NCBI GenBank assembly: GCA_965221505.1
Contig: CBDCSI010000001.1
Span: 2,480,001-2,544,000 of the forward strand
Direction: 5' to 3'
DNA from: CAZPXZ01 sp965221505
GTDB taxonomy: Bacteria > Pseudomonadota > Alphaproteobacteria > Rhodobacterales > CAZPXZ01
DNA length: 64,000 nt
Below are positions 55,993 through 64,000 of this stretch, piece after piece. The notes under the pieces were generated by a model that saw nothing but the letters and a program-made list of their open reading frames with translations, did no database searches and had not been told where the DNA came from. The position numbers were made by a program, and so were the translations under genes. Position 1 is the stretch's first letter; every line of letters begins with the position of its first letter.

Positions 55993-57159
55993 TCAGCCCA
56001 TCATTCGCCCAGCCACCCAGCGATGGAATTCGTGCGTCGGCGGATCCATGACCGGCGAGAACTTCCCGCCGTCGAATCCCGAGGCATGCCGCCCGCGCTG
56101 CATGCCTTCGACCACGCCGATGTCCTCCTCGAAGATCTCCCGCCACTGCGCCTCGTTTTCGCGGCGCAGGTCGTCGAACTCGGTCCCGAGCGACGCCTCC
56201 TGCGCATAGCGGATGGATACGCGCTCCAGCGTCCGGGCAGGCCCCATTGGGCACAGGAGAATGGCGTAGACGTGGTCGCGATGTACGCCGTAGAGCACGT
56301 TCGGATAGAGAGCGATGTATTCCGCCGCCGTGTCCCACTTCGACTCCAGTCCGGCGAAATCGCCGAACTTCAGCGTTCCGTCGCCGAGCCTCGGGTTGTA
56401 GACCAGGGTTCCCTGCCCCGAGAAGCCGCCGTCCATGATGTGATAATGGTCTTCGAGGCGCGAATACGCGTTGAGGCCGGGATGCACCCACGGCAGGTGA
56501 TAGCTCTCGCAGTAGTTCTCCACCGCGAGCTTCCAGTTGCAGGCTACGTCCAGCGTGAAGCGGGAATCTCCTGCCGGGCGCCAGTCCGGCTGGTCGAATT
56601 CCGACCAGCGTTCGATGAGAGCCGCGGCATGCTCCTCGAAGTCCGGCGCATCGCCGGACACGTTCACCCATACGACGTCGCGGAAGACATGGCTCCGGAC
56701 CTCCACGAGCCCCAATTCTTTCCGGCGGATGCCCTCGTGCAGGTTGTTTCCCGGACCTCCGACATGGGGCGTCGAAACGAGCCTGCCGTCCAGGCCGTAG
56801 CACCAGGAGTGATACGGACATCGAAGCGCACCCGAAATCCGTCGCGGCTCGTCGACCAGGATCATTCCCCGGTGCCGGCAGATGTTCTGAAACACGCGCA
56901 GGCCGCCGGCACGGTCGCGCAGCATCAGGAGCGGCATGCCGAGATATTCGACCGGCTTCGCGTCGCCCGGCTCCGGCACCTCGCTCGCGAAGTCGAGTCC
57001 GCCCCAGGTATCGAAGAAGAGGGCGCGCTTCTCTTCCTCGTAAACCGAATCGTCGACGTAGAACGCGTTCGGCAGTCCTCGCGCGCAGGAAACGTCAGCC
57101 AGTACCGATTCGAGATCGGGCATGTGCGAAGCCCGGAAGGGCCGTACTTCCATGTCCAT
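55993..57159 (-). CDS. Rieske non-heme iron oxygenase alpha subunit
   Basis: A 388-residue ring-hydroxylating-type oxygenase. The Rieske [2Fe-2S] ligands are Cys94, His96, Cys114 and His117 (CRHRG, CPYHSW). The mononuclear iron site is in ENYCESYHLPWVH (His221, His226). Family members include the carnitine, choline-derived betaine and stachydrine N-demethylating oxygenases as well as aromatic dioxygenases. The start at 57159 (MDMEVRPFRASHMP) has a GGAGGC ribosome-binding site; an upstream ATG would add 34 unsupported residues. No reductase or ferredoxin gene is adjacent, so electrons come from elsewhere. Confidence 0.9.
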   Translation of the reverse strand: MDMEVRPFRASHMPDLESVLADVSCARGLPNAFYVDDSVYEEEKRALFFDTWGGLDFASEVPEPGDAKPVEYLGMPLLMLRDRAGGLRVFQNICRHRGMILVDEPRRISGALRCPYHSWCYGLDGRLVSTPHVGGPGNNLHEGIRRKELGLVEVRSHVFRDVVWVNVSGDAPDFEEHAAALIERWSEFDQPDWRPAGDSRFTLDVACNWKLAVENYCESYHLPWVHPGLNAYSRLEDHYHIMDGGFSGQGTLVYNPRLGDGTLKFGDFAGLESKWDTAAEYIALYPNVLYGVHRDHVYAILLCPMGPARTLERVSIRYAQEASLGTEFDDLRRENEAQWREIFEEDIGVVEGMQRGRHASGFDGGKFSPVMDPPTHEFHRWVAGRMMG

Positions 57160-57840
57160 CGGGAGCCTCCATCCGTCACGTGTCGAACGAGTCGAGTTTC
57201 GATCCTTTGGGCAAGGCCTGTCAAGCGCAATTTGCGACTTCCCGTCGACCGAATGCGACATCGCGCCTCGGTCAGGTCGCGGAACTCAATGCGAGGAATT
57301 CTCGCGTCCAGGCCTCCGGAGGAAGTCCCGGAGCGACAGTCAGGAGGAAGTCGACTCCGGAACCGAATCCCGAACCCCTGCGGCGGCGTCCCTGACCGGC
57401 ACGGGGCCAAATTCGCGCTGCGACGGTCGCGCTTCGAACATCCGGCAAGACGGTGCAGAACTTGTGGATAGCCTGTCGAGAACCTGTGGAATACTCGCGC
57501 AATCGGCAGCCGGGCCATGTGGTCCCGACCGTAGCGGACGCAGCCGTATTCATGCGCGCGGGTGACGGACCCTCGCGCCCTTCCTGTCCGGTTCGCCCCC
57601 GCTCCCCTCGCGCCGAACTCCGTCGATCGGGCGAATCATCCGGGCGCGGATTTGGTATGGTCGTCCGGAGGCGGCCGACGTTCGGTCGCCGATGCGGCCC
57701 GACGGCGACCGAACGCGCGGACTCGGCCGGAACGAGCGCCGGTCGAGCCGACGGACGCCTTCGCTTGCGTCCGATCCGGACTTCGCGTGAGTAGCGGTTC
57801 CGGTCCGCGTATCCCGCTTCGGCTGGAGGAGACCCTGGAA
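57160..57840. other. About 680 bp divergent region with two DnaA-box-like sites
   Basis: Gene-free between the Rieske and HAD genes. TGTGGATAG (57463-57471) differs from the DnaA box TGTGGATAA at the last base, and TGTGGAATA (57485-57493) is a weaker match 22 bp away in the same orientation. The rest shows no motif. Promoters for both flanking genes must lie here. Confidence 0.4.
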
Positions 57841-58584
57841 ATGACGACCGCAAAGCGGATTTCCGACTTTCGCCTGCTCACGTTCGATACGTACGGCACT
57901 CTGATCGACTGGGAGACGGGGATCTGGAATGCCCTCGCCCCGATTCGGGCCAGGCTCTCCACAGAGCCTGACCGCGAAGCGGCTCTGGAGGCTTTCGCCC
58001 GGCACGAGGCGGCAGCCGAGGAGGAAACTCCGGATCGTCTCTATCGTCATCTCCTGGCCGATGCCCACGTCCGGATGACGGAGGAATGGGGACTGGATCC
58101 GCTTCCGGGAGAAGCCGAACGGTTCGGCGCATCCGTGCCGGACTGGCCGGCGTTCTCCGACGCGCCTGAGGGCCTCGCCTGGCTGCGCCGGCATTTCTTT
58201 ATCGCAACCCTCACCAACTGCGACCGGCAGAGTTACCGCGGCTCCAACGAGCGGCTCGGCGATCCCTGGCACGCGATCTGGACCGCGGAAGACGTCGGGG
58301 CGTACAAGCCAAGCAAACGCAACTTCGACTTTCTCGTCCGTACTGCCCGAACGCAATTCGGGGTCGAGCCGGAAGACATCCTGCACGTCGCGCAGAGCCT
58401 CTACCACGACATCGTCCCGGCCGCCCGTTACGGCTTGCCCCATACCGCGTGGATCGACCGGCGACACCTGGCCGACGGCTCGGGCGCGACGCCGCGAACC
58501 GACGTCAAGGTCGATCCCGACTGGCGGTTCACCAGCCTGGCCGAACTGGTCGAGGCGCATCGCGTCGAGACGGAAGCAGAATAG
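57841..58584 (+). CDS. Haloacid dehalogenase type II-like hydrolase
   Basis: A 247-residue HAD-superfamily protein of the L-2-haloacid dehalogenase group. The nucleophile is Asp16 in LLTFDTYGTLIDW, motif II is IATLTNCDRQSY, motif III Lys is in GAYKPSKRNFDF, and motif IV is VAQSLYHDIVPA. The family hydrolyses 2-haloacids or acts as small-molecule phosphatase. ATG 57841 follows GGAGGAG; an in-frame extension upstream lacks similarity. It is convergent with the adhesin gene and lies 200 bp from its end. Confidence 0.88.
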   Translation: MTTAKRISDFRLLTFDTYGTLIDWETGIWNALAPIRARLSTEPDREAALEAFARHEAAAEEETPDRLYRHLLADAHVRMTEEWGLDPLPGEAERFGASVPDWPAFSDAPEGLAWLRRHFFIATLTNCDRQSYRGSNERLGDPWHAIWTAEDVGAYKPSKRNFDFLVRTARTQFGVEPEDILHVAQSLYHDIVPAARYGLPHTAWIDRRHLADGSGATPRTDVKVDPDWRFTSLAELVEAHRVETEAE

Positions 58585-58788
58585 ACGCCTCGACGACTCC
58601 CTCGCTCGGGCGTTCGTACAGGGCCTGGGGTCGGTTCGACTCTTGTTGCGCATCCGCAGGACCGATCCGAACCGGGCGGCGCATCCGGCGGCCTTCGCCG
58701 CGCCGGGCCGCAGTCACGGTGCCGGTCCGAGCCTTGAGTGAGGTCCGTGCCGCTGGGGAAAGACCAGGAGCGCGGCTCCGGCCAGCCG

Positions 58789-61700
58789 TCAGAACTGTAG
58801 TCTCAACTCCAGGCGGATCCGATAGTCCTTCGGCGACGCGTCGCCCGCGCTTCGACGCTCGAACGAGAGCGTAGACGAGAAGCGGCCCGGAGCCTCGAGC
58901 GTCGTGCCGATGCCGACGCTCTCGAGAGATCCGTCGGCGAACCGCGCATCGGCGAAGGGCGTCAGCGTTCCGCCGCCGGCCCCGAACCCGTATCCGATCC
59001 TGCCCTCTACGACAGCCCCTCGGCCGGATCTTTCGTTGCGAGCGTCGAACGCGTTCTCGCCCGACAAGGCGTCGCCGTCCCGGAGGCCCCATTGCGGCCC
59101 GAGCGAGAAAGACAGGCCACGGTCCCCCTCGTCCGCATCGAGGCGCGCCTCCACGCTGCCGCCCCATTCCCGTCGGCCGCTCTCGGAATGCACCGCCAGC
59201 CACCGGCCTTCCGCATCGAGGCCGAATCGAGACCCCGGCAAGCCCAGCGCGACGCCGCCGGAGAGTTCCAGTCCCGTTCCCGAGACCGTGTCGCCCCCGT
59301 CCCGACGCAGGGCAGCCCGACCGTAGGGCGAAATCTGCAAGCCGGCGTCGTTGACCGGAATGCCGTCCCGCCGGGCCTCCAGCCCGAGGCGAAGCTGCCA
59401 GGACTGCAAGTCGAGGCCGCCGACGGCCGTCGTGCCGCTGTCCTCGGTCTCGGCCCGCGTCCCGCCGGCCGAGGCCGACAGCGAGACCGTCGTGGCGTCC
59501 TGCCGCAGGATCGGCCAGACGCCGGCGACCGACGCCGCCAGCATCGACAGGTCTTCGCGTTCGACCTCCCGTTCGGAGGGTCGATGAGTCACCTCCCCGC
59601 GCCCCGCGCCGAGGATCAGTTGCAGACGGCCTCCGGCCCGGTCCCCGAACTGCAGATAAGGCCAGACCGCGGTGATCGAGGCTTCCACGTCGCCCGTGCC
59701 GGCGCCCGCGTCGAGTTCGTATTCGGACTCGGACAGGCTCCGGGACACCGCAAACCCGAGCAGGAGATCGTTCCGCAGTCGGGTATCCACCCCGAGCCAG
59801 CCGGCCTTTGTCGACCCATCGTACCGGGATCCCTCCGAATCGCCTTCGAACCGGCCGAGATCCCCCCGGCCCCAGATCGACATGCGTCTCGTCGCCCCGT
59901 CGCCGCCGGGGCCGGCGCCGAGGCGTAGTTCGAAGGCGCTCTCGCCGAAGAGCGCGTCGCCGTCGACGCCCCTCCCGTCCTCGAACGGGTTCGGCGATTC
60001 GGATCCGCCGTTCCCCGGGAGCGCGAAACGATCGCCCCCGACGGCGCTCCCGATCCCGTAGACTCCGTCGGCCGCTTCGGCCCCGCCGAAGGGTATCGTC
60101 TCGCCGGCGAGCGTCAGGGACCCCGGACCGGCGGCCGGCGCGTCGAACCGCAGGCCGATCGTCGCACCCGCACTGGCGAACGTCGCCTGAACCGCGCCGG
60201 CGACGGACTCCTTCAGAACCCGACGCTCCTCCGGATCGATCTCGCCCACCAGGCCCTGCCCGGATTCGAGATTCGGGTTTCCGGCGCGATCCTGCGCGAC
60301 GCCGGCCGGCACCTTGAGCGCGATTTCCTCGCGGCCGGTCCGGGTGACCGGCAACGTCCAGACCGTGCCGGCCGTCGCTTCGACGAGGCGTCCCGCGGCG
60401 CCGCCGGTCAGCTCGACGTCCGCGACGTCGAAGCCGGAAACCGGCTCGGAGAACGCGATCGTGGCGGTGAAGCTCTGCACCGGGTTCGACGGCAGTCCCG
60501 TGATGCGCACCGTCGGCGGTTTGTGGTCGAACACGTAAGAGTTCTCGTTCGCGCCGTCGGAGGGGAGCGAGCGATCCGTCAGCGCGTTTTCCACGCCGTC
60601 GCGAATCGTCGCCCCGGACGCGAGGCCGAGCGACACCCGTCCTTCGGTCGTCGCCAGGCTGCCGCCGGAGATCGACACGTCGTAGGTCCGGTTCGACAGG
60701 CTGCCGCCCACCCCGGCCCGGGCCGCCGCAACGGCGACGTCGCCGCCGCCGGAGACCGAGAAGTCGTCCGCGTCGACGCCGGCGACGTCCTCGTCGAAGG
60801 TCACTCGCCACGTCGCCACGCTGCCGTTGGTGTATTCGGAGGCCGGACTCGACCGCACGATCGACGCGAGAGTCGGACCGGTATTGTCGTCGGTGTAGTA
60901 GCCGGAGACGGGATCGGACGCCTCGTTGCCGATTCCCGCGAGGTCGGCAGCCGCGCCTGCGCCGACCGAGACGCTGTAGTCGGCGCTCGGCGTGATCGCC
61001 AGCGTCCAGGTCCGATCCGCCAGCGTCTCGACGAACGCGCCCTTCGCGCCTCCGCTCACGCTGACGTCGCTCGCGTCGAAGCCGGTCATCGGTTCCGAAA
61101 ACGCGACGGTCACGGTGAACGCGCCGGTGGTGCGGATCGGCACGCCGCTGACCGTCACGGTCGGCGCCGCGTTGTCGATCACGAAGCTCCTGTCGTCCGG
61201 AACGGGCGTCCCGGCGGTCGAAAGCGCGTTGCCCGCTCGATCCCGGATATTCCGGCCGGAGGCGAATCCCAGCGCGACGGTGCCGTTGAGGCCGGCCAGG
61301 TTGCCGCCCGACGCCTGCACGTCCCAGACGTCGCTGCGGCCGGACACCGACAGCGCTACGTCGCCGAGGCCGGAGCCGGAAACGGCGAAGTCGGTCTCGT
61401 CCACGTCGACGACGGTTTCGCTGAAGGAGACCCGCCAGGTCACCGAATCCGCGGCAGTCGGCGAACCCGAAGGCGCGTGGCGTTCGATCTTCGAGACCGT
61501 CGGGGCAGCGTTGTCGAGCGCGTACGCGTTCTCGTTCGGGTTGGGCGTACCGGCGGTCGAGAGACCGTTGCCCGCCAGATCGGCGATGTCCTGGTCCGTC
61601 GCGAAGCCGAGGGCGACCGTCGCGTTCAGGCCGGCGAGATTGCCGCCCGACGCCCGCACGTCGTACACCGAATCGGCCACCGTCGTCCCGGAGACCTTCG

Positions 61701-64000
61701 TCACCGTTCGCGTCACGTTGCCCGCGCCCGTCCCGGTGACCGTGAAGTCGGCCGAACTCACGTTCTTCACCGATTCGCTGAAGGCGATCCGCCAGGTCAC
61801 CGCGTTCGCGTTCGTCGGCGAACTCGTCGGGTCGTGGCGTTCGATCTTCGAGACCGTCGGCGCGAGGTTCTCGATTTCGAACGTGTTCTCGTTCGGGCTG
61901 GGCGTGCCGTCTGTCGAGAGAAGGTTGCCGGCCAGGTCGGCGATGTCCGTATCGCGCGCAATGCCGAGCGTGACCGTGGCGTTCAGGTCGGCGAGATTGC
62001 CGCCCGACGCTTCGACGTCCCAGACCGTATCCGAAACCCTCGCCACCGTTCGGGTCACGCTTCCCGCTCCGGTGCCGGTGACCGTGAAGTCGGCGGAACC
62101 GACGTTCTCCACCGCCTCGTCGAAGGACACCCGCCAGGCGACCGAATCCGCGGCAGTCGGCGACGTCGCCGGATCGTGGCGTTCGATACGAGAGACCGTC
62201 GGCGCCGCGTTGTCGAGCGCGAACGCGTTCTCGTTCGGATTCGGCGTTCCGGCGATCGAGAGCCGGTTGCCCACCGTATCCGCAATGTCCTGCCCGCTGG
62301 CGAAGCCGAGCGTTACCGTCCCGTTCAGGTTCGCCAGATTGCCGCCGGACGCGGTCACGTCCCAGACCGAGTCCGAAACCTTCGCCACCGTCCGGGTCAC
62401 GCCTCCCGCTCCGGTGCCGGTCACCGTGAAGTCGGACGAACTCACGTTCGCCACCGCTTCGTCGAACGATACCCGCCAAGTCACCGCGTCGGCGTTGGTG
62501 GGCGAGGTCGAGGGCGTCAGGCGCTCGATCTTCGAGACCGACGGCGCCGCGTTGTCCAGCTCGAACGCGTTGTCGTTCGGGTCGGGCGTTCCGGCGGTCG
62601 ACAATCCGTTGCCGGCCAAATCGGCGATGTCCTGTCCGCCGCGGAACTCGAGGGTCACGGTGCCGTTGAGTGCGGTCAGATTGCCGCCCGAAGCCTGCAC
62701 GTCGTAGACCGCTTCCGAATCGTCGCTTTCCGAGACCGAGATCGACGGACTGCCGACGCCGGCTCCGGCGACGCGGAAGTCCCCCGGGGACACGTTCGCC
62801 ACGTCTTCGCTAAAGGTAACGCGCCAGGTAAGCGCATTCGCGTTCGTCGGCGAAGTCGAAGGCGTCAACCGCTCGATCTTCGAGACCGCCGGCGCGGAAT
62901 TGTCGAGCGCGAACGCGTTCTCGTTCGGGTTCGGCGTACCGGAGGTCGACAAGCCGTTGCCGGCCGGGTCGGCGATGTCCGTATCGCGCGCAAACCCGAG
63001 CGTGACCGTTCCGTTCAGGTCGGCCAGACCGCCGCCCGATGCGGACACGTCCCGGACGGAGGCCGAGACCTCCGACACCACGACCGTCACGTTGCCGGCT
63101 CCGGACACGGCAAAGTCGTCGCTGTCCACCGCCTCGACCGATTCGCTAAAGGTGACGCGCCACGTCACCTCGTCCGCGGCAGTCGGCGACGTCGAAGGCG
63201 TCTGGCGCTCGATCTTGGAGACCGTAGGCGCGGTGTTTTCGATCGCGAAGGAATTCTCGTTCGGGTTGGGCGTGCCGTCTGTCGAAAGCCGGTTGCCGGC
63301 CAGGTCCTCGATGTCCTGCTCGCTGTCGAAGCCGAGGACGATCGTGCCTTCCAGACCGGCCAGGTTGCCGCCCGAGGCCGCCACGTCCCACTCCGAGGCG
63401 CTCGCCCGGGTCACCGAGACGTCTACGGTCCCGATACCCGAACCGGAAACCGTGAAATCGCCGTCGGACACGTTGACCACGTCCTCGGTGAAGCTCACAC
63501 GCCAGGACACCGCGTCCGCGTTGGTGGGCGAGGTCGACGGCGTCAGGCGCTCGATCTTCGACGCCCTCGGCGCAGTGTTCTCGATTTCGAACGAGTTTTC
63601 GTTCGGGCTCGGCGTGCCGTCCGTCGCAAGACGGTTGCCCGCCCGGTCGGCGATGTCCTGTCCGCTGGCGAAGCCGAGGGTGACGGTACCGTTCAGGTCG
63701 GCCAGACTGCCGCCGGACGCCTTCACGTCCCAGACCGAGTCGGAGTGCCTGGTCACCGTCTTCGCGACCGCGCCGGCGCCGGCGACCGTGAAGTCGTCTC
63801 CGGTCACGTTCGCGACGTCCTCGCTGAAGCTTACGCGCCAGGCGACCGCGTTCGCGTTTGTCGGCGAACCCGTGGGCTCGTGGCGTTCGATCTTCGCGAC
63901 GGTCGGCGCGACGTTTTCGATCGCGAAGGTGTTTTCGTTCGGGCTGGGCGTGCCGGACGTCTCGAGACGGTTGCCCGCCTCGTCCGCAATGTCCTGTCCG
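58789..64000 (-). CDS. Giant repeat autotransporter adhesin (3' part; 5' end beyond the window)
   Basis: The reading frame is open from the window's right edge to a stop at 58789, giving about 1,736 visible residues. The distal part is built of repeats of about 113 residues (below). Two divergent Ig-like modules follow (FSEPMTGFDASDVSVSG, FSEPVSGFDVADVELTG), then a linker, and a C-terminal autotransporter barrel of about 364 residues from about 59883 (MSIWGRGDLGRFEGD) ending IRLELRLQF with a final Phe, as outer-membrane barrels do. Such proteins are exported through their own barrel and mediate adhesion or interactions. The N-terminus, signal peptide and repeat total are unseen. Confidence 0.9.
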   Translation of the reverse strand, partial: GQDIADEAGNRLETSGTPSPNENTFAIENVAPTVAKIERHEPTGSPTNANAVAWRVSFSEDVANVTGDDFTVAGAGAVAKTVTRHSDSVWDVKASGGSLADLNGTVTLGFASGQDIADRAGNRLATDGTPSPNENSFEIENTAPRASKIERLTPSTSPTNADAVSWRVSFTEDVVNVSDGDFTVSGSGIGTVDVSVTRASASEWDVAASGGNLAGLEGTIVLGFDSEQDIEDLAGNRLSTDGTPNPNENSFAIENTAPTVSKIERQTPSTSPTAADEVTWRVTFSESVEAVDSDDFAVSGAGNVTVVVSEVSASVRDVSASGGGLADLNGTVTLGFARDTDIADPAGNGLSTSGTPNPNENAFALDNSAPAVSKIERLTPSTSPTNANALTWRVTFSEDVANVSPGDFRVAGAGVGSPSISVSESDDSEAVYDVQASGGNLTALNGTVTLEFRGGQDIADLAGNGLSTAGTPDPNDNAFELDNAAPSVSKIERLTPSTSPTNADAVTWRVSFDEAVANVSSSDFTVTGTGAGGVTRTVAKVSDSVWDVTASGGNLANLNGTVTLGFASGQDIADTVGNRLSIAGTPNPNENAFALDNAAPTVSRIERHDPATSPTAADSVAWRVSFDEAVENVGSADFTVTGTGAGSVTRTVARVSDTVWDVEASGGNLADLNATVTLGIARDTDIADLAGNLLSTDGTPSPNENTFEIENLAPTVSKIERHDPTSSPTNANAVTWRIAFSESVKNVSSADFTVTGTGAGNVTRTVTKVSGTTVADSVYDVRASGGNLAGLNATVALGFATDQDIADLAGNGLSTAGTPNPNENAYALDNAAPTVSKIERHAPSGSPTAADSVTWRVSFSETVVDVDETDFAVSGSGLGDVALSVSGRSDVWDVQASGGNLAGLNGTVALGFASGRNIRDRAGNALSTAGTPVPDDRSFVIDNAAPTVTVSGVPIRTTGAFTVTVAFSEPMTGFDASDVSVSGGAKGAFVETLADRTWTLAITPSADYSVSVGAGAAADLAGIGNEASDPVSGYYTDDNTGPTLASIVRSSPASEYTNGSVATWRVTFDEDVAGVDADDFSVSGGGDVAVAAARAGVGGSLSNRTYDVSISGGSLATTEGRVSLGLASGATIRDGVENALTDRSLPSDGANENSYVFDHKPPTVRITGLPSNPVQSFTATIAFSEPVSGFDVADVELTGGAAGRLVEATAGTVWTLPVTRTGREEIALKVPAGVAQDRAGNPNLESGQGLVGEIDPEERRVLKESVAGAVQATFASAGATIGLRFDAPAAGPGSLTLAGETIPFGGAEAADGVYGIGSAVGGDRFALPGNGGSESPNPFEDGRGVDGDALFGESAFELRLGAGPGGDGATRRMSIWGRGDLGRFEGDSEGSRYDGSTKAGWLGVDTRLRNDLLLGFAVSRSLSESEYELDAGAGTGDVEASITAVWPYLQFGDRAGGRLQLILGAGRGEVTHRPSEREVEREDLSMLAASVAGVWPILRQDATTVSLSASAGGTRAETEDSGTTAVGGLDLQSWQLRLGLEARRDGIPVNDAGLQISPYGRAALRRDGGDTVSGTGLELSGGVALGLPGSRFGLDAEGRWLAVHSESGRREWGGSVEARLDADEGDRGLSFSLGPQWGLRDGDALSGENAFDARNERSGRGAVVEGRIGYGFGAGGGTLTPFADARFADGSLESVGIGTTLEAPGRFSSTLSFERRSAGDASPKDYRIRLELRLQF
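61180..64000 (-). repeat. Tandem repeats of about 340 bp (113-residue modules) in the adhesin
   Basis: Each unit reads approximately SKIERLTPSTSPTNADAVTW, RVSFSEDVANV.xxDFTVTG, then VWDVxASGGNLAxLNGTVTL, GFASGQDIADLAGNxLST and GTPNPNENxFAIDN. The GTPNPNEN-type motif recurs on the minus strand near 61525, 61885, 62231, 62571, 62921, 63251, 63598 and 63935, spacing 330-360 bp, with a degenerate unit near 61195. Units differ at scattered positions, so this is an aged array, but conserved cores would still allow recombination. Confidence 0.9.

Noticed and set aside
57160..57840. Origin of replication
   Set aside because: Only two imperfect DnaA-like boxes, no AT-rich unwinding region and no dnaA, dnaN, hemE or parAB nearby.
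58529..62479. Second minus-strand frame within the adhesin repeats
   Set aside because: Arg/Gly-rich periodic translation, produced by the repeat DNA in a shifted frame; the Ig-like frame carries the barrel and the final Phe.
61180..64000. Regular repeats considered as a CRISPR array
   Set aside because: The period is about 340 bp and entirely coding; there are no short identical repeats with unique spacers.

Overview
This 64 kb window is chromosomal DNA from a high-GC alphaproteobacterium, probably a marine or host-associated heterotroph; I cannot name the genus. The assignment rests on rpmB, rpsU, secA, argJ, mutT, topA, hspQ, a DUF2794 gene and a PCu(A)C copper chaperone, together with many transporters and oxidoreductases for small organic solutes.

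Layout. 1-3.2 kb: an IS1634-type transposase gene broken by a single TAG, next to a decayed Tn5/IS4-like transposase. 3.2-4.1 kb: rpmB and a copper chaperone. 4.1-12.9 kb (minus strand): a TRAP uptake system (P, Q and M subunits), an FAD amine/amino-acid oxidoreductase, a D-2-hydroxyacid dehydrogenase, an FAD-GcvT demethylating dehydrogenase and an alpha/beta hydrolase. An AT-rich perfect palindrome separates this group from a plus-strand trio (ABM monooxygenase, DinB-like protein, flavin monooxygenase). 15.5-20.1 kb: hyuA, hyuB and a GntR regulator. 20.6-24.5 kb: an Rpn nuclease gene, a long gene-poor stretch and a decayed AbrB/VapC toxin-antitoxin pair. 24.5-33.9 kb: an amidase, an Ehu-like ABC importer, a choline-sulfatase, an M24 peptidase-fold enzyme and a divergent GMC (choline dehydrogenase-like) oxidoreductase, which looks like an osmolyte or quaternary-amine scavenging island. 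34.1-46.5 kb: housekeeping genes (rpsU, secA, argJ, mutT, YggT-like, Na+/solute symporter with DUF4212, hspQ, DUF2794, topA). 46.5-49.8 kb: a second Rpn gene in inverted orientation to the first, with a third as a remnant. 49.8-53.7 kb: a DnaQ-CBS-DUF294 fusion, a GhrA-like reductase and a lytic transglycosylase lipoprotein. 53.8 kb: tRNA-Thr(TGT), followed by an AlbA-type gene broken by one TGA. 55.7-58.6 kb: a Rieske oxygenase with a small partner gene, and a HAD dehalogenase. 58.8-64.0 kb: the 3' part of a giant autotransporter adhesin built from repeats of about 113 residues; its 5' end lies outside the window.

How the genes work together. Three catabolic blocks each pair uptake with oxidation: TRAP with FAD/GcvT enzymes, ABC importer with sulfatase and GMC oxidase, and hydantoinase subunits with a GntR regulator. 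The symporter and the DnaQ-CBS-DUF294 protein may form another functional pair, split here by the topA/Rpn region.

Most interesting observation: the two intact rpn genes, about 26 kb apart in inverted orientation, share not only their protein but about 0.6-0.7 kb of upstream non-coding DNA. This includes a palindrome 456 and 455 nt from the respective start codons. Both also carry an in-frame internal ATG with a strong Shine-Dalgarno at the same place, the arrangement expected for an intragenic C-terminal antitoxin.
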